From: JBJMHZ01 sp045807125
GTDB taxonomy: Bacteria > Actinomycetota > Actinomycetes > JAWWOL01
Length of the DNA: 64,000 nt
Assembly: GCA_045807125.1 (NCBI GenBank)
Contig: JBJMHZ010000049.1
Coordinates: 124,001-188,000 of the forward strand
Direction of reading: 5' to 3'
Shown: positions 37,301 through 42,873 of the stretch, one piece after another
Layout: each line of letters begins with the position of its first letter
How positions within the stretch are numbered: the stretch's first letter is position 1
Translations under genes and position numbers: made by a program
The notes under the pieces: generated by a model
What the model was told of the DNA's origin: nothing
Databases searched by the model: none
What the model saw: only the letters and a program-made list of their open reading frames with translations

Positions 37301-37914
37301 ACGCCTACGCCGACGGCGACCCGGTCAACCGGATCGACCCGGACGGCGCCGATTGGTGGCCGACGATCAGCGCCGCGGGCGACTACATCGTCAACGGCGC
37401 GCGGAAGGTCGGCGACATCATCGACGCGGGCCGGCAGAATCTGAACGACTGGACCGACCGTGCTCGGAACGCGCTCGGCATCGACGACTCCGAGGCGGCG
37501 AAGCGGATGAACGACACGAAGCCGAGCCCCAACCAGTGCTCCAACTGGTACGCCCCCAGCCAGGAGGACAAGGACAAGTGCCACAAGAGCGCGAACGGGC
37601 CGGGCTACCTGTCGATCGGCGGTGACGTCTGCCTCGGCGTCTGTCTCGTGGGCGGGGTGAACATCGCCGTCGGTGGCGCGCTTCACCCTTACCTCGGTGC
37701 CGGCGTCGGCGGGGGTGCCGAGGACGGGCTCGGCTGGCACGGCGACGTCACGGGCCATAGCGGTGAGGTGAGCTCCGGCTGGGGAGTCGGCCTCGGCTGC
37801 TCCGCCGGTCACCTCGACCTCGGTATCGACAGCGACTGCTCCGCGTCGGGCTCGGTGCACCGCGCCTCCGTGGGCGACCCGGAGTGCTCGGCGGAGGCGA
37901 CCTACACCTACTGA
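31390..37914 (+). CDS. Teneurin-like RHS/YD-repeat secreted protein
   Basis: A 2174-residue exported protein. The order is: signal peptide (1-37, ending VALHAAAS); an Ig-like part; a Pro/Thr/Ser-rich linker (about 134-206); a TTR-like regulatory domain (about 247-337) with HPEYG at 275-279 and ALVVNGGGGLLLHFERDGYL; a family domain with FTPWDCNWPYGPPP; an FN-plug-like domain (about 574-740; GVPGTQISLRYDTSREPGYR, FTRSFAPAANLSYAYTWNGTDAFG); NHL beta-propeller repeats (about 770-1104; IRTVAGNGSDAYAGDGGAAT, YVADSGHDRVRRI); a YD/RHS shell (about 1117-1984) ending RFTTKDRLLLEGGLNAYAYA and NRIDPDG; and a 190-residue C-terminal cassette. The order matches animal teneurin ectodomains. In bacteria, RHS shells usually encase a C-terminal toxin. 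The GTG at 31390 is chosen for GGAAAGG upstream and the signal peptide. Confidence 0.88.
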   Translation: MRVRPALVRRRIAGVSFVAVLALLLPVAPVALHAAASTPAAVTALTISGPTTVDEPDVATDWTGKLTVSNGAQPQKEVDLMVDGARYATVTTGKGGIYLAEIAFHAGSHDVQAIARPGNPLQVKSSVVHVVVAEPTPTPTPTTTSPTPGPTSTSPMPEPTTTTPTPEPTSTSPTPEPTTPTPTPEPTTTSPTPEPTTTTPEPPSPLPTIDAPPATPGAMSDAFADSAFIYTGADAPQQGMAAGTITPVRVAMLHGSVTARGGAPLGGVTVTVDGHPEYGRTTSTAKGELALVVNGGGGLLLHFERDGYLPVDRTVLPVQRDYTALPDVTMVPLDRAVSTVFAGSDDVQVARGSAVTDADGTRQATLILLPGTGATMTLPDGSEQPLSTLHVRATEYTVGDTGPQSMPGELPPMSGYTYAADYTVDEAMAAGATRVNFDQPIAAYTDNFLGFPVGTPVPVGYYDETRHAWVASQDGRVVKVVGVADGMVNVDVDGDGTADGADQLDALGITDVERFQLAALYGPGDSLWRVQISHFTPWDCNWPYGPPPGAQPPSVPTPPAQPKSDCHQSGSIIGCEGQTLGEEIGVPGTQISLRYDTSREPGYRNVLRVPLTEASLPDNLARVDLRIDVAGRTFTRSFAPAANLSYAYTWNGTDAFGRQLPGVQTAQVDVGYTYHATYYAPAAKASDSHDSIGTFGLPGSVPITADRSALEVTLHQVWQTPVGQVTGDVRQSLGGWTLSDLHSYDSDQHVLAMGDGTWRSAGDLLTAIRTVAGNGSDAYAGDGGAATAAALGRASDVAAGSDGSIYLVDSEFAVVRRVDPDGAIETVAGGGTPVDGVGDGGPATDAALDEPVSVAVTRDGSLLIADVGSDTVREVALDGTISTVAGGGAPDDGLGDDGPATDAALADPHGVAVDAAGEIYVADSGHDRVRRISPDGIITTVAGGGSPADGVGDGGPATNAALSFPLDVAVDSQGQLYIADTDHDRVRLVTTDGRIRTVAGDGVFGDGGDGKAATAAHVGDPAGLAFDPRDGSLVVAERLFDRVRRIADGSVTTVAGTGWTGYSPDNTAAVRADLGNPSSVVVEPNGALLVADTGNHRIRQVSPAMPGFGFADVSVPSADGQQVYVFDHDGRHLRTVDALTGALVGQFLYDDTGLLAAIDDGYHNETVIERATDGTPTAVIGPFGQRTQLTVTGGLLTQVTDPAQETIGLTYGSGGLLASFTDPLGRSSTFSYDADGRLVHDQGPDGRSTTLAGLADSTGAQVTTTTGEGRTSIYRTDGLPGGSVRTTTIGQNGARAVRVASLDGTVTATDPDGTVTTASMTGDPRWGPAVEAPSSVVVTTPSGSKNEADDFRSVSLSGGAVQSQTETVRVNFRNVTATYASAGRTLTMTSATGHRIVAVLDAHGRAVSWQDGTLAPVTFTYDDRGRLVSATQGSGASARVTTYSYGLDGYISKVTGPLTSVSFQRDPVGRPVQELLPDGNVVGYSYDAGDGLTAVNPPGRSGHSYTYTDGQRLAQYSPPSTGLGADPSTSWGYDHDGDLTSITLPGGQAVNLGYDASGQLSTVTGGTDQVGFGRDGATGRLQSVSTATGQKQNLTYDGYLLTSVATTGASAGTVRYVYDGNQHVQSRSVNGGQPVSYGWDGAGTLTQVGSESLTWSAGLGRLTGTAAGAVGTSYGYDAFGDVVSATASISGTPQLADSDTVDALGRVVSRTETAGGASSTTSYAYDVRGRLTDVTRDGAAVEHYDYDANGNRTAATTPGGTVAATYDDQDRLLAYGGTTYRYSADGKLIASTTADGVTTTYGYDGLNRLVSVDRAGSARIDYVLDAVGRRVAKKRDGVVVERWLYGTTGAPVAALDAAGNVTATYVYGSRSQVPDLILSGGRTYRVVSDQLGSPRLVVDTANGTVAQRLDYDTFGNVTRDTNPGFQPFGFAGGLYDRDTGLVRFGERDYDPATGRFTTKDRLLLEGGLNAYAYADGDPVNRIDPDGADWWPTISAAGDYIVNGARKVGDIIDAGRQNLNDWTDRARNALGIDDSEAAKRMNDTKPSPNQCSNWYAPSQEDKDKCHKSANGPGYLSIGGDVCLGVCLVGGVNIAVGGALHPYLGAGVGGGAEDGLGWHGDVTGHSGEVSSGWGVGLGCSAGHLDLGIDSDCSASGSVHRASVGDPECSAEATYTY
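31780..32008. repeat. Pro-Thr-Ser codon repeat (degenerate tandem)
   Basis: The stretch encodes repeated PTPEPTTT / PTPEPTSTSP units, joined from degenerate 24-36-bp blocks, a flexible and probably glycosylated stalk in the RHS protein. The copy number is likely to vary between strains. Confidence 0.75.
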
Positions 37915-37926
37915 CGGGGTCATGAC

Positions 37927-37979
37927 GCTGCTGCCGGGCGGTGCGGGCGTGTCGGTGCCCGGCACCGCCCGGCAGCAGC
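37927..37979 (+). terminator. Very long hairpin after the RHS gene
   Basis: GCTGCTGCCGGGCGGTGC (37927-37944) pairs perfectly with 37962-37979, and an inner GGGC/GCCC adds four more pairs, giving about 22 bp with a short loop. It starts 12 nt after the RHS stop. Confidence 0.8.
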
Positions 37980-38034
37980 CGTACCGTCCGGAGTGGCGGC
38001 CACGTTCGGACGGCCGCCCGGGAGGGGGCGCCAG

Positions 38035-39342
38035 GTGAGCGCTCAGCCAGCCGCGCAGCGCCGCACGTACGTCCTCGACACGAGCGTCCTGCTCGCCGAT
38101 CCGGGCGCGCTCGCCCGCTTCGCCGAGCACGAGGTGGTGCTGCCGCTCGTCGTCGTGAACGAGCTCGAGGCCAAGCGCAAGGACCCCGAGCTCGGCTACT
38201 TCGCCCGGCAGGCGCTGCGCCTGCTCGACGACATGCGCGAGCGGCACGGCCGGCTCGATCAGCCGCTGCCGGTGGGCGAGCAGGGCGGCACGGTGCGCGT
38301 CGAGCTCAACCACTCCGACCCGAGCGTCCTGCCGCCGGGGTTGCGGCTGCCCGACAGCGACACCCGCATCCTCGCCGTCGCGCGCAACCTCGCGGCCGAC
38401 GGTGCCGACGTCACGCTGGTCTCCAAGGACCTGCCGCTGCGGGTGAAGGCCGGCGCGGTCGGCGTCACCGCGGAGGAGTACCGCTACGAGCTCGCGACCG
38501 ACGTGTCGTACACCGGCATGGCCGAGGTCGAGGTCGGCGCTGACGACCTCGACCAGCTGTACGCCGAGGAACGGCTCGAGCTCGAGGCGTGCGACCTCCC
38601 GGTGCACTGCGGCCTCGTGCTGCTGTCCCCGAGGGGCAGCGCGCTCGGACGGGTCATGCCGGACAAGTCGGTGCGGCTGGTGCGCGGCGACCGCGACGCG
38701 TTCGGGCTGCACGGGCGCAGCGCCGAGCAGCGCGTCGCGCTGGACCTGCTGCTCGACCCCGACGTCGGCATCGTGTCGCTCGGCGGGCGGGCCGGCACGG
38801 GGAAGTCGGCGCTCGCGCTGTGCGCCGGGCTGGAGGCGGTGATGGAGCGCCGCCAGCACAAGCGGGTCGTCGTCTTCCGCCCGCTGTACGCGGTCGGTGG
38901 CCAGGAGCTCGGCTACCTGCCGGGCACGGAGGCCGAGAAGATGACGCCGTGGGGCCAGGCGGTGTTCGACACGCTGTCCGCGCTCGTCTCGCAGGACGTC
39001 ATCGACGAGGTGATGGATCGCGGGATGCTCGAGGTCCTGCCGCTCACCCACATCCGCGGCCGCAGCCTGCACGACTCGTTCGTCATCGTCGACGAGGCGC
39101 AGTCGCTGGAGCGCAACGTGCTGCTGACCGTGCTGTCGCGCGTGGGCAGCGGCTCCCGGGTGGTGCTGACGCACGACGTCGCCCAGCGCGACAACCTCCG
39201 GGTCGGTCGCTACGACGGCGTGGCCGCCGTCATCGAGGCGCTGAAGGGCCATCCGCTGTTCGCGCATGTCACGCTGACGCGCTCGGAGCGCTCGCCGATC
39301 GCCGCTCTGGTCACCGATCTGCTCGGTGAGCTCACCGGCTGA
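38035..39342 (+). CDS. phoH2: PhoH2: PIN domain fused to PhoH ATPase
   Basis: A 435-residue cytosolic RNA helicase/ribonuclease. The N-terminal PIN domain (about 11-150) starts RTYVLDTSVLLADPG with a metal-binding Asp at 15 and has LPDSDTRILAVARNL and VTLVSKDLPLRVKA. The PhoH ATPase follows, with Walker A GGRAGTGKS at 250-258 and Walker B VIVDEAQSLE. PhoH2 proteins unwind and cleave RNA in mycobacteria. The GTG at 38035 follows GGGAGGGGG. It belongs to the conserved backbone (Rv1095 in M. tuberculosis, from memory). Transcription probably starts from TACCGT at 37981-37988, immediately after the RHS terminator. Confidence 0.92.
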   Translation: MSAQPAAQRRTYVLDTSVLLADPGALARFAEHEVVLPLVVVNELEAKRKDPELGYFARQALRLLDDMRERHGRLDQPLPVGEQGGTVRVELNHSDPSVLPPGLRLPDSDTRILAVARNLAADGADVTLVSKDLPLRVKAGAVGVTAEEYRYELATDVSYTGMAEVEVGADDLDQLYAEERLELEACDLPVHCGLVLLSPRGSALGRVMPDKSVRLVRGDRDAFGLHGRSAEQRVALDLLLDPDVGIVSLGGRAGTGKSALALCAGLEAVMERRQHKRVVVFRPLYAVGGQELGYLPGTEAEKMTPWGQAVFDTLSALVSQDVIDEVMDRGMLEVLPLTHIRGRSLHDSFVIVDEAQSLERNVLLTVLSRVGSGSRVVLTHDVAQRDNLRVGRYDGVAAVIEALKGHPLFAHVTLTRSERSPIAALVTDLLGELTG

Positions 39343-39343
39343 G

Positions 39344-39373
39344 CGAACGTCGGCCGGACCGGCCGTGCGTTCG
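39344..39373 (+). terminator. Compound hairpin after phoH2
   Basis: CGAACG (39344-39349) pairs with CGTTCG (39368-39373) outside a GGCCG/CGGCC inner stem, 2 nt after the phoH2 stop. Confidence 0.5.
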
Positions 39374-39399
39374 TGCCCCGAAGGGGTAACACTGCGGCC

Positions 39400-40242
39400 A
39401 TGGTGATCCCGATCCACGACGACAACCCGGTGCGCCGAACGCCGGTGGTGACGTACGCGCTCATCATCGTCAACGTCGTCGTCTTCGTCCTCCTCGAGCC
39501 GATCAACCACGTGCCGTCGGCCGGAGGCTCGCAGCAGACCACGTTGCGCGCGTACTGCCAGCAGGTCGCGTTCTTCGACGAGTACGCCGCGATCCCCAAG
39601 GAACTGCTGACCAACGAGGCGGTCCGGCACCACGAGGTCGTCCAGACGTCAACGGGCCAGCAGGTCTCGTGCTCGCAGGTGACGCAGGACTACTTCCCGC
39701 ACAAGCAGCCGGCGCTGTCGGCCCTGTACTCGATGTTCCTGCACGGCGGCTGGCTGCACCTGCTCGGCAACATGCTCTTCCTGTACATCTTCGGCAACAA
39801 CATCGAGGATCGCCTCGGCCGGGTGCGCTACCTGCTCTTCTACCTCGCGGCCGGCTACGCGGCGGCGTACGGCTTCGCGCTCGCCAACGCCGACTCCACG
39901 ACCACGCTCGTCGGTGCGTCCGGCGCGATCGCCGGCGTGCTCGGCGCGTACCTCGTGCTCTATCCGCGGGCCCGCGTGCGCACGCTGATACCGATCGGGT
40001 TCATCTTCATCTGGCCTCGCCTGCCGGCCTGGGTGGTCCTCGGCTTCTGGTTCCTCCTCCAGTACTGGTACAGCGTCGGTGGCGGGGTCACCAGCGGTGC
40101 GGGAGTGGCCTACCTGGCCCACGTCGTCGGGTTCCTGTTCGGCGCCCTGCTCGCCCTGCCGCTGCGCGCAGGGACGCGGCCGCCGGGGTACGGGCCGCCG
40201 GGGCACGGGTACGGGCCGCGCCGCACGTACGCGGGGCGCTGA
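39400..40242 (+). CDS. Rhomboid-family intramembrane serine protease
   Basis: A 280-residue membrane protein. The catalytic dyad is Ser174 in GASGAIAGVLGAY and His241 in AYLAHVVGFLFGALLA. HGGWLHLLGNMLFLYIFGNN carries the conserved His-Asn region, and there are six or seven membrane segments. A roughly 90-residue loop after the first segment faces outside, and a Gly/Pro/Tyr-rich tail (RPPGYGPPGHGYGPRR) is cytosolic. It should cleave membrane substrates; none is identifiable. The ATG at 39400 is used; the GTG at 39403 is an alternative. Confidence 0.92.
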   Translation: MVIPIHDDNPVRRTPVVTYALIIVNVVVFVLLEPINHVPSAGGSQQTTLRAYCQQVAFFDEYAAIPKELLTNEAVRHHEVVQTSTGQQVSCSQVTQDYFPHKQPALSALYSMFLHGGWLHLLGNMLFLYIFGNNIEDRLGRVRYLLFYLAAGYAAAYGFALANADSTTTLVGASGAIAGVLGAYLVLYPRARVRTLIPIGFIFIWPRLPAWVVLGFWFLLQYWYSVGGGVTSGAGVAYLAHVVGFLFGALLALPLRAGTRPPGYGPPGHGYGPRRTYAGR

Positions 40243-40379
40243 CGACGCTCGCCGTCGCGGTGGGTCACCGGCGGGCGGGGCGCCGAGCGCCGGCGCGAGG
40301 CGCCCGGTGAAACGGGCACGGCGGGCATCCGTATCACGGGTCACATCTTTCACCGATCTGCGTGGATTGGCGCAGGAAA

Positions 40380-40395
40380 TGTGACTGTCGTCACG
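40380..40395 (+). promoter_or_regulatory. Crp/GlxR-type site upstream of the lytic transglycosylase-like gene
   Basis: TGTGA-CTGTCG-TCACG (40380-40395) fits the actinobacterial cAMP-receptor consensus TGTGA-N6-TCACA at nine of ten conserved positions. A GTCACAT at 40340-40346 adds a larger inverted repeat with ATGTGAC at 40379-40385. The rest of the 309-nt gap (40243-40551) shows no gene; a long GC-rich leader of about 150 nt follows the site. Confidence 0.6.
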
Positions 40396-40551
40396 TTAGG
40401 CGCGCGTTCTTGCGGGCATCGGACGCGAGTTCGCCCGACCACCCTCACGGTCGGTAGGCGCCGGCGCCGCCCGTCTCCCCCTACGAGCGGCGTGTCGCCG
40501 GCTGTCCGTGGGCTGCGCCGAGACCGGCGTACGACAGGAAGGATCTGAGCG

Positions 40552-41232
40552 TTGCCCAGCACGCCCTCGCGCGGCCTGCCCTCGCGCAGCACGGCCGCCG
40601 GCGTCGTCATCGGATCGGTGAGCCTCGCCGTCGGAGTCGTCGGCCCGCCGCCGATGCACGGCCTGCACGGTGCGCCGACCGCGCGCGCCGACGCCGCCAT
40701 GGCGCCAGCCGTACCAGCCCGGCCGGCCGGGTGGGGGACCGGCCGCCTCGCGCCCGAGGACCAGCGCCGGCCCGGGGCCGGCCTTGCCCTCACCCGGCCG
40801 ACCGCCATCGAGCTGCGCCGTGCGCGCGCCCGGCGCCCGGCCCGGCGGTCCACCCACGCGCGGCGGCATCCGTCGCGCCCGTCGCGCCCGCCGGCCCGTG
40901 CCGCCCGCTCGGCCACCCGGCGGCCGCTGCCGAGCGATCCGCGGACCCTCGGCCGGCTGATGGTCGCCGACCACGGCTGGAGCGAGACGCAGTGGCGCTG
41001 CCTCGACCTGCTCTGGACGCGGGAGAGCAACTGGCAGGTGCACGAGACCAATGCGAGTTCGGGCGCGTACGGCATCCCGCAGGCGCTGCCGGCCGGCAAG
41101 ATGGCCTCGGCCGGGCCGGACTGGCACGACGACGCGGCGACGCAGATCCGCTGGGGGCTCGGCTACATCGACGACCGCTACGGCACGCCGTGCGCGGCGT
41201 GGGAGCACTCCCAGGAGTACGACTTCTACTGA
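40552..41232 (+). CDS. Secreted lytic transglycosylase-like (aggregation-promoting-factor type) protein
   Basis: A 226-residue exported protein. A hydrophobic N-terminal segment (TAAGVVIGSVSLAVGVVGPP) is the secretion signal. A disordered, Arg/Pro/Ala-rich stretch of about 80 residues follows, and the C-terminal 90 residues are a compact lysozyme-like domain: WSETQWRCLDLLWTRESNWQ (candidate catalytic Glu158), GAYGIPQALPAGKMASAG and IRWGLGYIDDRYGTPCAAW. This is the transglycosylase fold used by Rpf/APF-like peptidoglycan enzymes. The start is TTG at 40552, after AGGAAGG. The upstream Crp-type site suggests carbon-state control, as for mycobacterial rpfA. The two cysteines (150, 216) could form a disulfide. 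Confidence 0.8.
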   Translation: MPSTPSRGLPSRSTAAGVVIGSVSLAVGVVGPPPMHGLHGAPTARADAAMAPAVPARPAGWGTGRLAPEDQRRPGAGLALTRPTAIELRRARARRPARRSTHARRHPSRPSRPPARAARSATRRPLPSDPRTLGRLMVADHGWSETQWRCLDLLWTRESNWQVHETNASSGAYGIPQALPAGKMASAGPDWHDDAATQIRWGLGYIDDRYGTPCAAWEHSQEYDFY

Positions 41233-41253
41233 GCCGGGGAGCGGCCGGCTCAG
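41229..41253. terminator. Bidirectional hairpin
   Basis: CTGAGCCGG (41229-41237) pairs perfectly with CCGGCTCAG (41245-41253) between the convergent transglycosylase-like and ferritin-like genes. Confidence 0.7.
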
Positions 41254-41259
41254 CCTCGC

Positions 41260-41802
41260 TCAGGCCGGCTCGGGACCGATCTTCTCGAGGAAGCCGATGA
41301 GGTCGTCGGCGTGCTCCTCCTCGACCTCGAGGATCGACTCCATGAGCCGCCGGGTGGTCGGATCCTTGTCGCCGAGCCAGCCGATGATCTCGGTGTAGGA
41401 GGCGATCGCGATCCGCTCGGCGACCAGGTCCTCCTTGATCATGTCGATCAGCGCGGGGGCGGTCCGGTACTCGGCGTGCGAGCGGGCGGTCAGCGTGTCC
41501 GGGTCGAAGTCGGGCTCGCCGCCGAGCTGCGCGATGCGCGCCGCGATGCGGTCGGCATGCTCCTGCTCCTCCCTCGCGTGCTGGGCGAACTCGGCCGCCA
41601 CCGGCTCCGCGTGCAGGCCGGTCGCCGCGTAGTAGTGCTGCTTGTACCGCAAGGTGCAGACGAGCTCGGTCGCGAGCGCCTCGTTCAGCACCGCGACGAC
41701 GCGGTTGACGTCGGCGCCGTACGCGGACGTGATGGGACCCTTCTCGATCTCCTCCCTTGCCTTGGCCCGCAAGGTCTGCACGTCGGTGAGGAAGTCGCCC
41801 AC
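41260..41802 (-). CDS. Ferritin-like / bacterioferritin-type protein
   Basis: A 180-residue four-helix-bundle protein likely to store or oxidise iron. Conserved carboxylate-histidine patterns are at E46 in ALATELVCTLRYKQHYY, E-x-x-H at 79-82 (EEQEHADRI), E129 (VAERIAIAS) and E-x-x-H at 161-164 (EEEHADDLIGFL), which make a di-iron centre. I see no clear haem-binding methionine, so bacterioferritin proper is uncertain. The GTG at 41802 has GGAGGG 7-8 nt upstream. Its promoter must lie in the 116 nt shared with the divergent methyltransferase. Confidence 0.85.
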   Translation of the reverse strand: MGDFLTDVQTLRAKAREEIEKGPITSAYGADVNRVVAVLNEALATELVCTLRYKQHYYAATGLHAEPVAAEFAQHAREEQEHADRIAARIAQLGGEPDFDPDTLTARSHAEYRTAPALIDMIKEDLVAERIAIASYTEIIGWLGDKDPTTRRLMESILEVEEEHADDLIGFLEKIGPEPA

Positions 41803-41918
41803 GTCGTCCGCCCTCCAGCCGTTCTCGGCTCCTGCTCTGCCCTTGCTCGCTACCCTTTCGCAGCGCGCGCAAGACCGCCACCCCGCGCCCGCGTGGACGG
41901 CGCTGGCAGACTGCCGCT

Positions 41919-42536
41919 GTGACCGAGGGCGGGACGGACCGGTACGGCGATGACCTGTCGGGACTGCCGCCCCTCGTGGCCGCGGCGGTGCGGCTGGCCA
42001 GGCGCACGCGGTTCGGGCAGTCGTGCCTGCCCGAGCAGGGCCGGCTGCTGGCCGCGCTCGCGGCCGGCCGGGCCGGCGGACGCATCGGCGAGACCGGCAC
42101 CGGATGCGGGGTGGGTCTCGCCTGGCTGGCGAGCGCCGTGCCACCGGGCACCAGGCTGGTCAGCGTCGAGCGCGACGCCGAGCGCGCGGCGGCGGCCCGC
42201 GACCTCTTCGTCACGGTGCCGGACGTCACGGTGCTGACCGGCGACTGGACGATGCTGGCGTCGTACGGGCCGTTCGACCTGCTGGTCCTCGACGGCGGCG
42301 GCAAGCGCCCGGCCGACGGGCCGATGGCCGATCCAGCCCGGTTGCTCGTACCTGGCGGCACGCTGGTGCTCGACGACTTCGCGCCGGCGACGGCGTGGCC
42401 GCCGATGCACGACGGCCGGCCCGACGAGACCCGCCTGCACTGGCTCGCGCATCCGCAGCTGCTCGCGACGGAGGTGCGCGTCACCGCCGGCATGGCCACG
42501 ATCGTGGCGACCCGCACGCACGCGACCGACCCCTGA
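41919..42536 (+). CDS. Class I SAM-dependent (O-)methyltransferase
   Basis: A 205-residue Rossmann methyltransferase. The SAM site GETGTGCGVGLAWL is at 57-70, the acidic residue after beta2 is in LVSVERDAERAAAARD, and FDLLVLDGGGKRPADG forms motif IV. The layout resembles bacterial O-methyltransferases of the catechol type, but the metal ligands are not clear and the substrate is unknown. The GTG at 41919 follows CAGACT by 6 nt, so it may be leaderless. The stop codon lies inside a strong hairpin. Confidence 0.75.
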   Translation: MTEGGTDRYGDDLSGLPPLVAAAVRLARRTRFGQSCLPEQGRLLAALAAGRAGGRIGETGTGCGVGLAWLASAVPPGTRLVSVERDAERAAAARDLFVTVPDVTVLTGDWTMLASYGPFDLLVLDGGGKRPADGPMADPARLLVPGGTLVLDDFAPATAWPPMHDGRPDETRLHWLAHPQLLATEVRVTAGMATIVATRTHATDP

Positions 42537-42560
42537 CGGCACGGGTGCCGCAGGGGTCGG
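42526..42560. terminator. Strong bidirectional terminator hairpin
   Basis: CCGACCCCTG (42526-42535) and CGGCA (42537-42541) pair with TGCCG and CAGGGGTCGG (42546-42560), interrupted by one bulged A. It separates the methyltransferase and the convergent small secreted peptide. Confidence 0.8.
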
Positions 42561-42602
42561 TGTCAGCGTCGGTGGTTCAGGACGTGGAGCGCAACTGGCC
42601 CG

Positions 42603-42761
42603 TCAGGCCCACTGCACGCCACGGTCGCCCTGGCCCTGGGCCTGCGTGCTCGCCTTGGCCGTCGAGTGCGCCGAGGCAGACGCGGCGAGCGCGCCCACGA
42701 GCGCGAGACCAGGCAGCACGATCGCAGCGGCCCGCAGCAGGCGCGCGGTGCGAGTCCTCAT
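42603..42761 (-). CDS. Small secreted peptide of 52 residues
   Basis: A short gene with a clear AAAGGA ribosome site 8-9 nt before the ATG at 42761. The product has a textbook signal peptide (MRTRTARLLRAAAIVLPGLA followed by LVGALAASASA) and only about 21 mature residues, His/Ser/Gln-rich (HSTAKASTQAQGQGDRG), ending VQWA. Its size, signal and ribosome site support a real gene. The function is unknown; secreted peptides of this kind may act as signals or as cell-envelope factors. It converges on the methyltransferase across the strong hairpin. Confidence 0.6.
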   Translation of the reverse strand: MRTRTARLLRAAAIVLPGLALVGALAASASAHSTAKASTQAQGQGDRGVQWA

Positions 42762-42873
42762 GAGGTGTCCTTTCGGCCGGGGACGGCCCGCCCCGGCAGG
42801 CGGACCTGCTCACCCCATCGGCCGTTCCGGCTGGGGCTGATTGCTCCATTGGCGTGGAATCTGCCGCCGCGGC

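Noticed and set aside
40396..40551. Possible ydaO (c-di-AMP) riboswitch before the transglycosylase-like gene
   Set aside because: Rpf-type genes in streptomycetes have one, but I could not find the consensus words in this leader.
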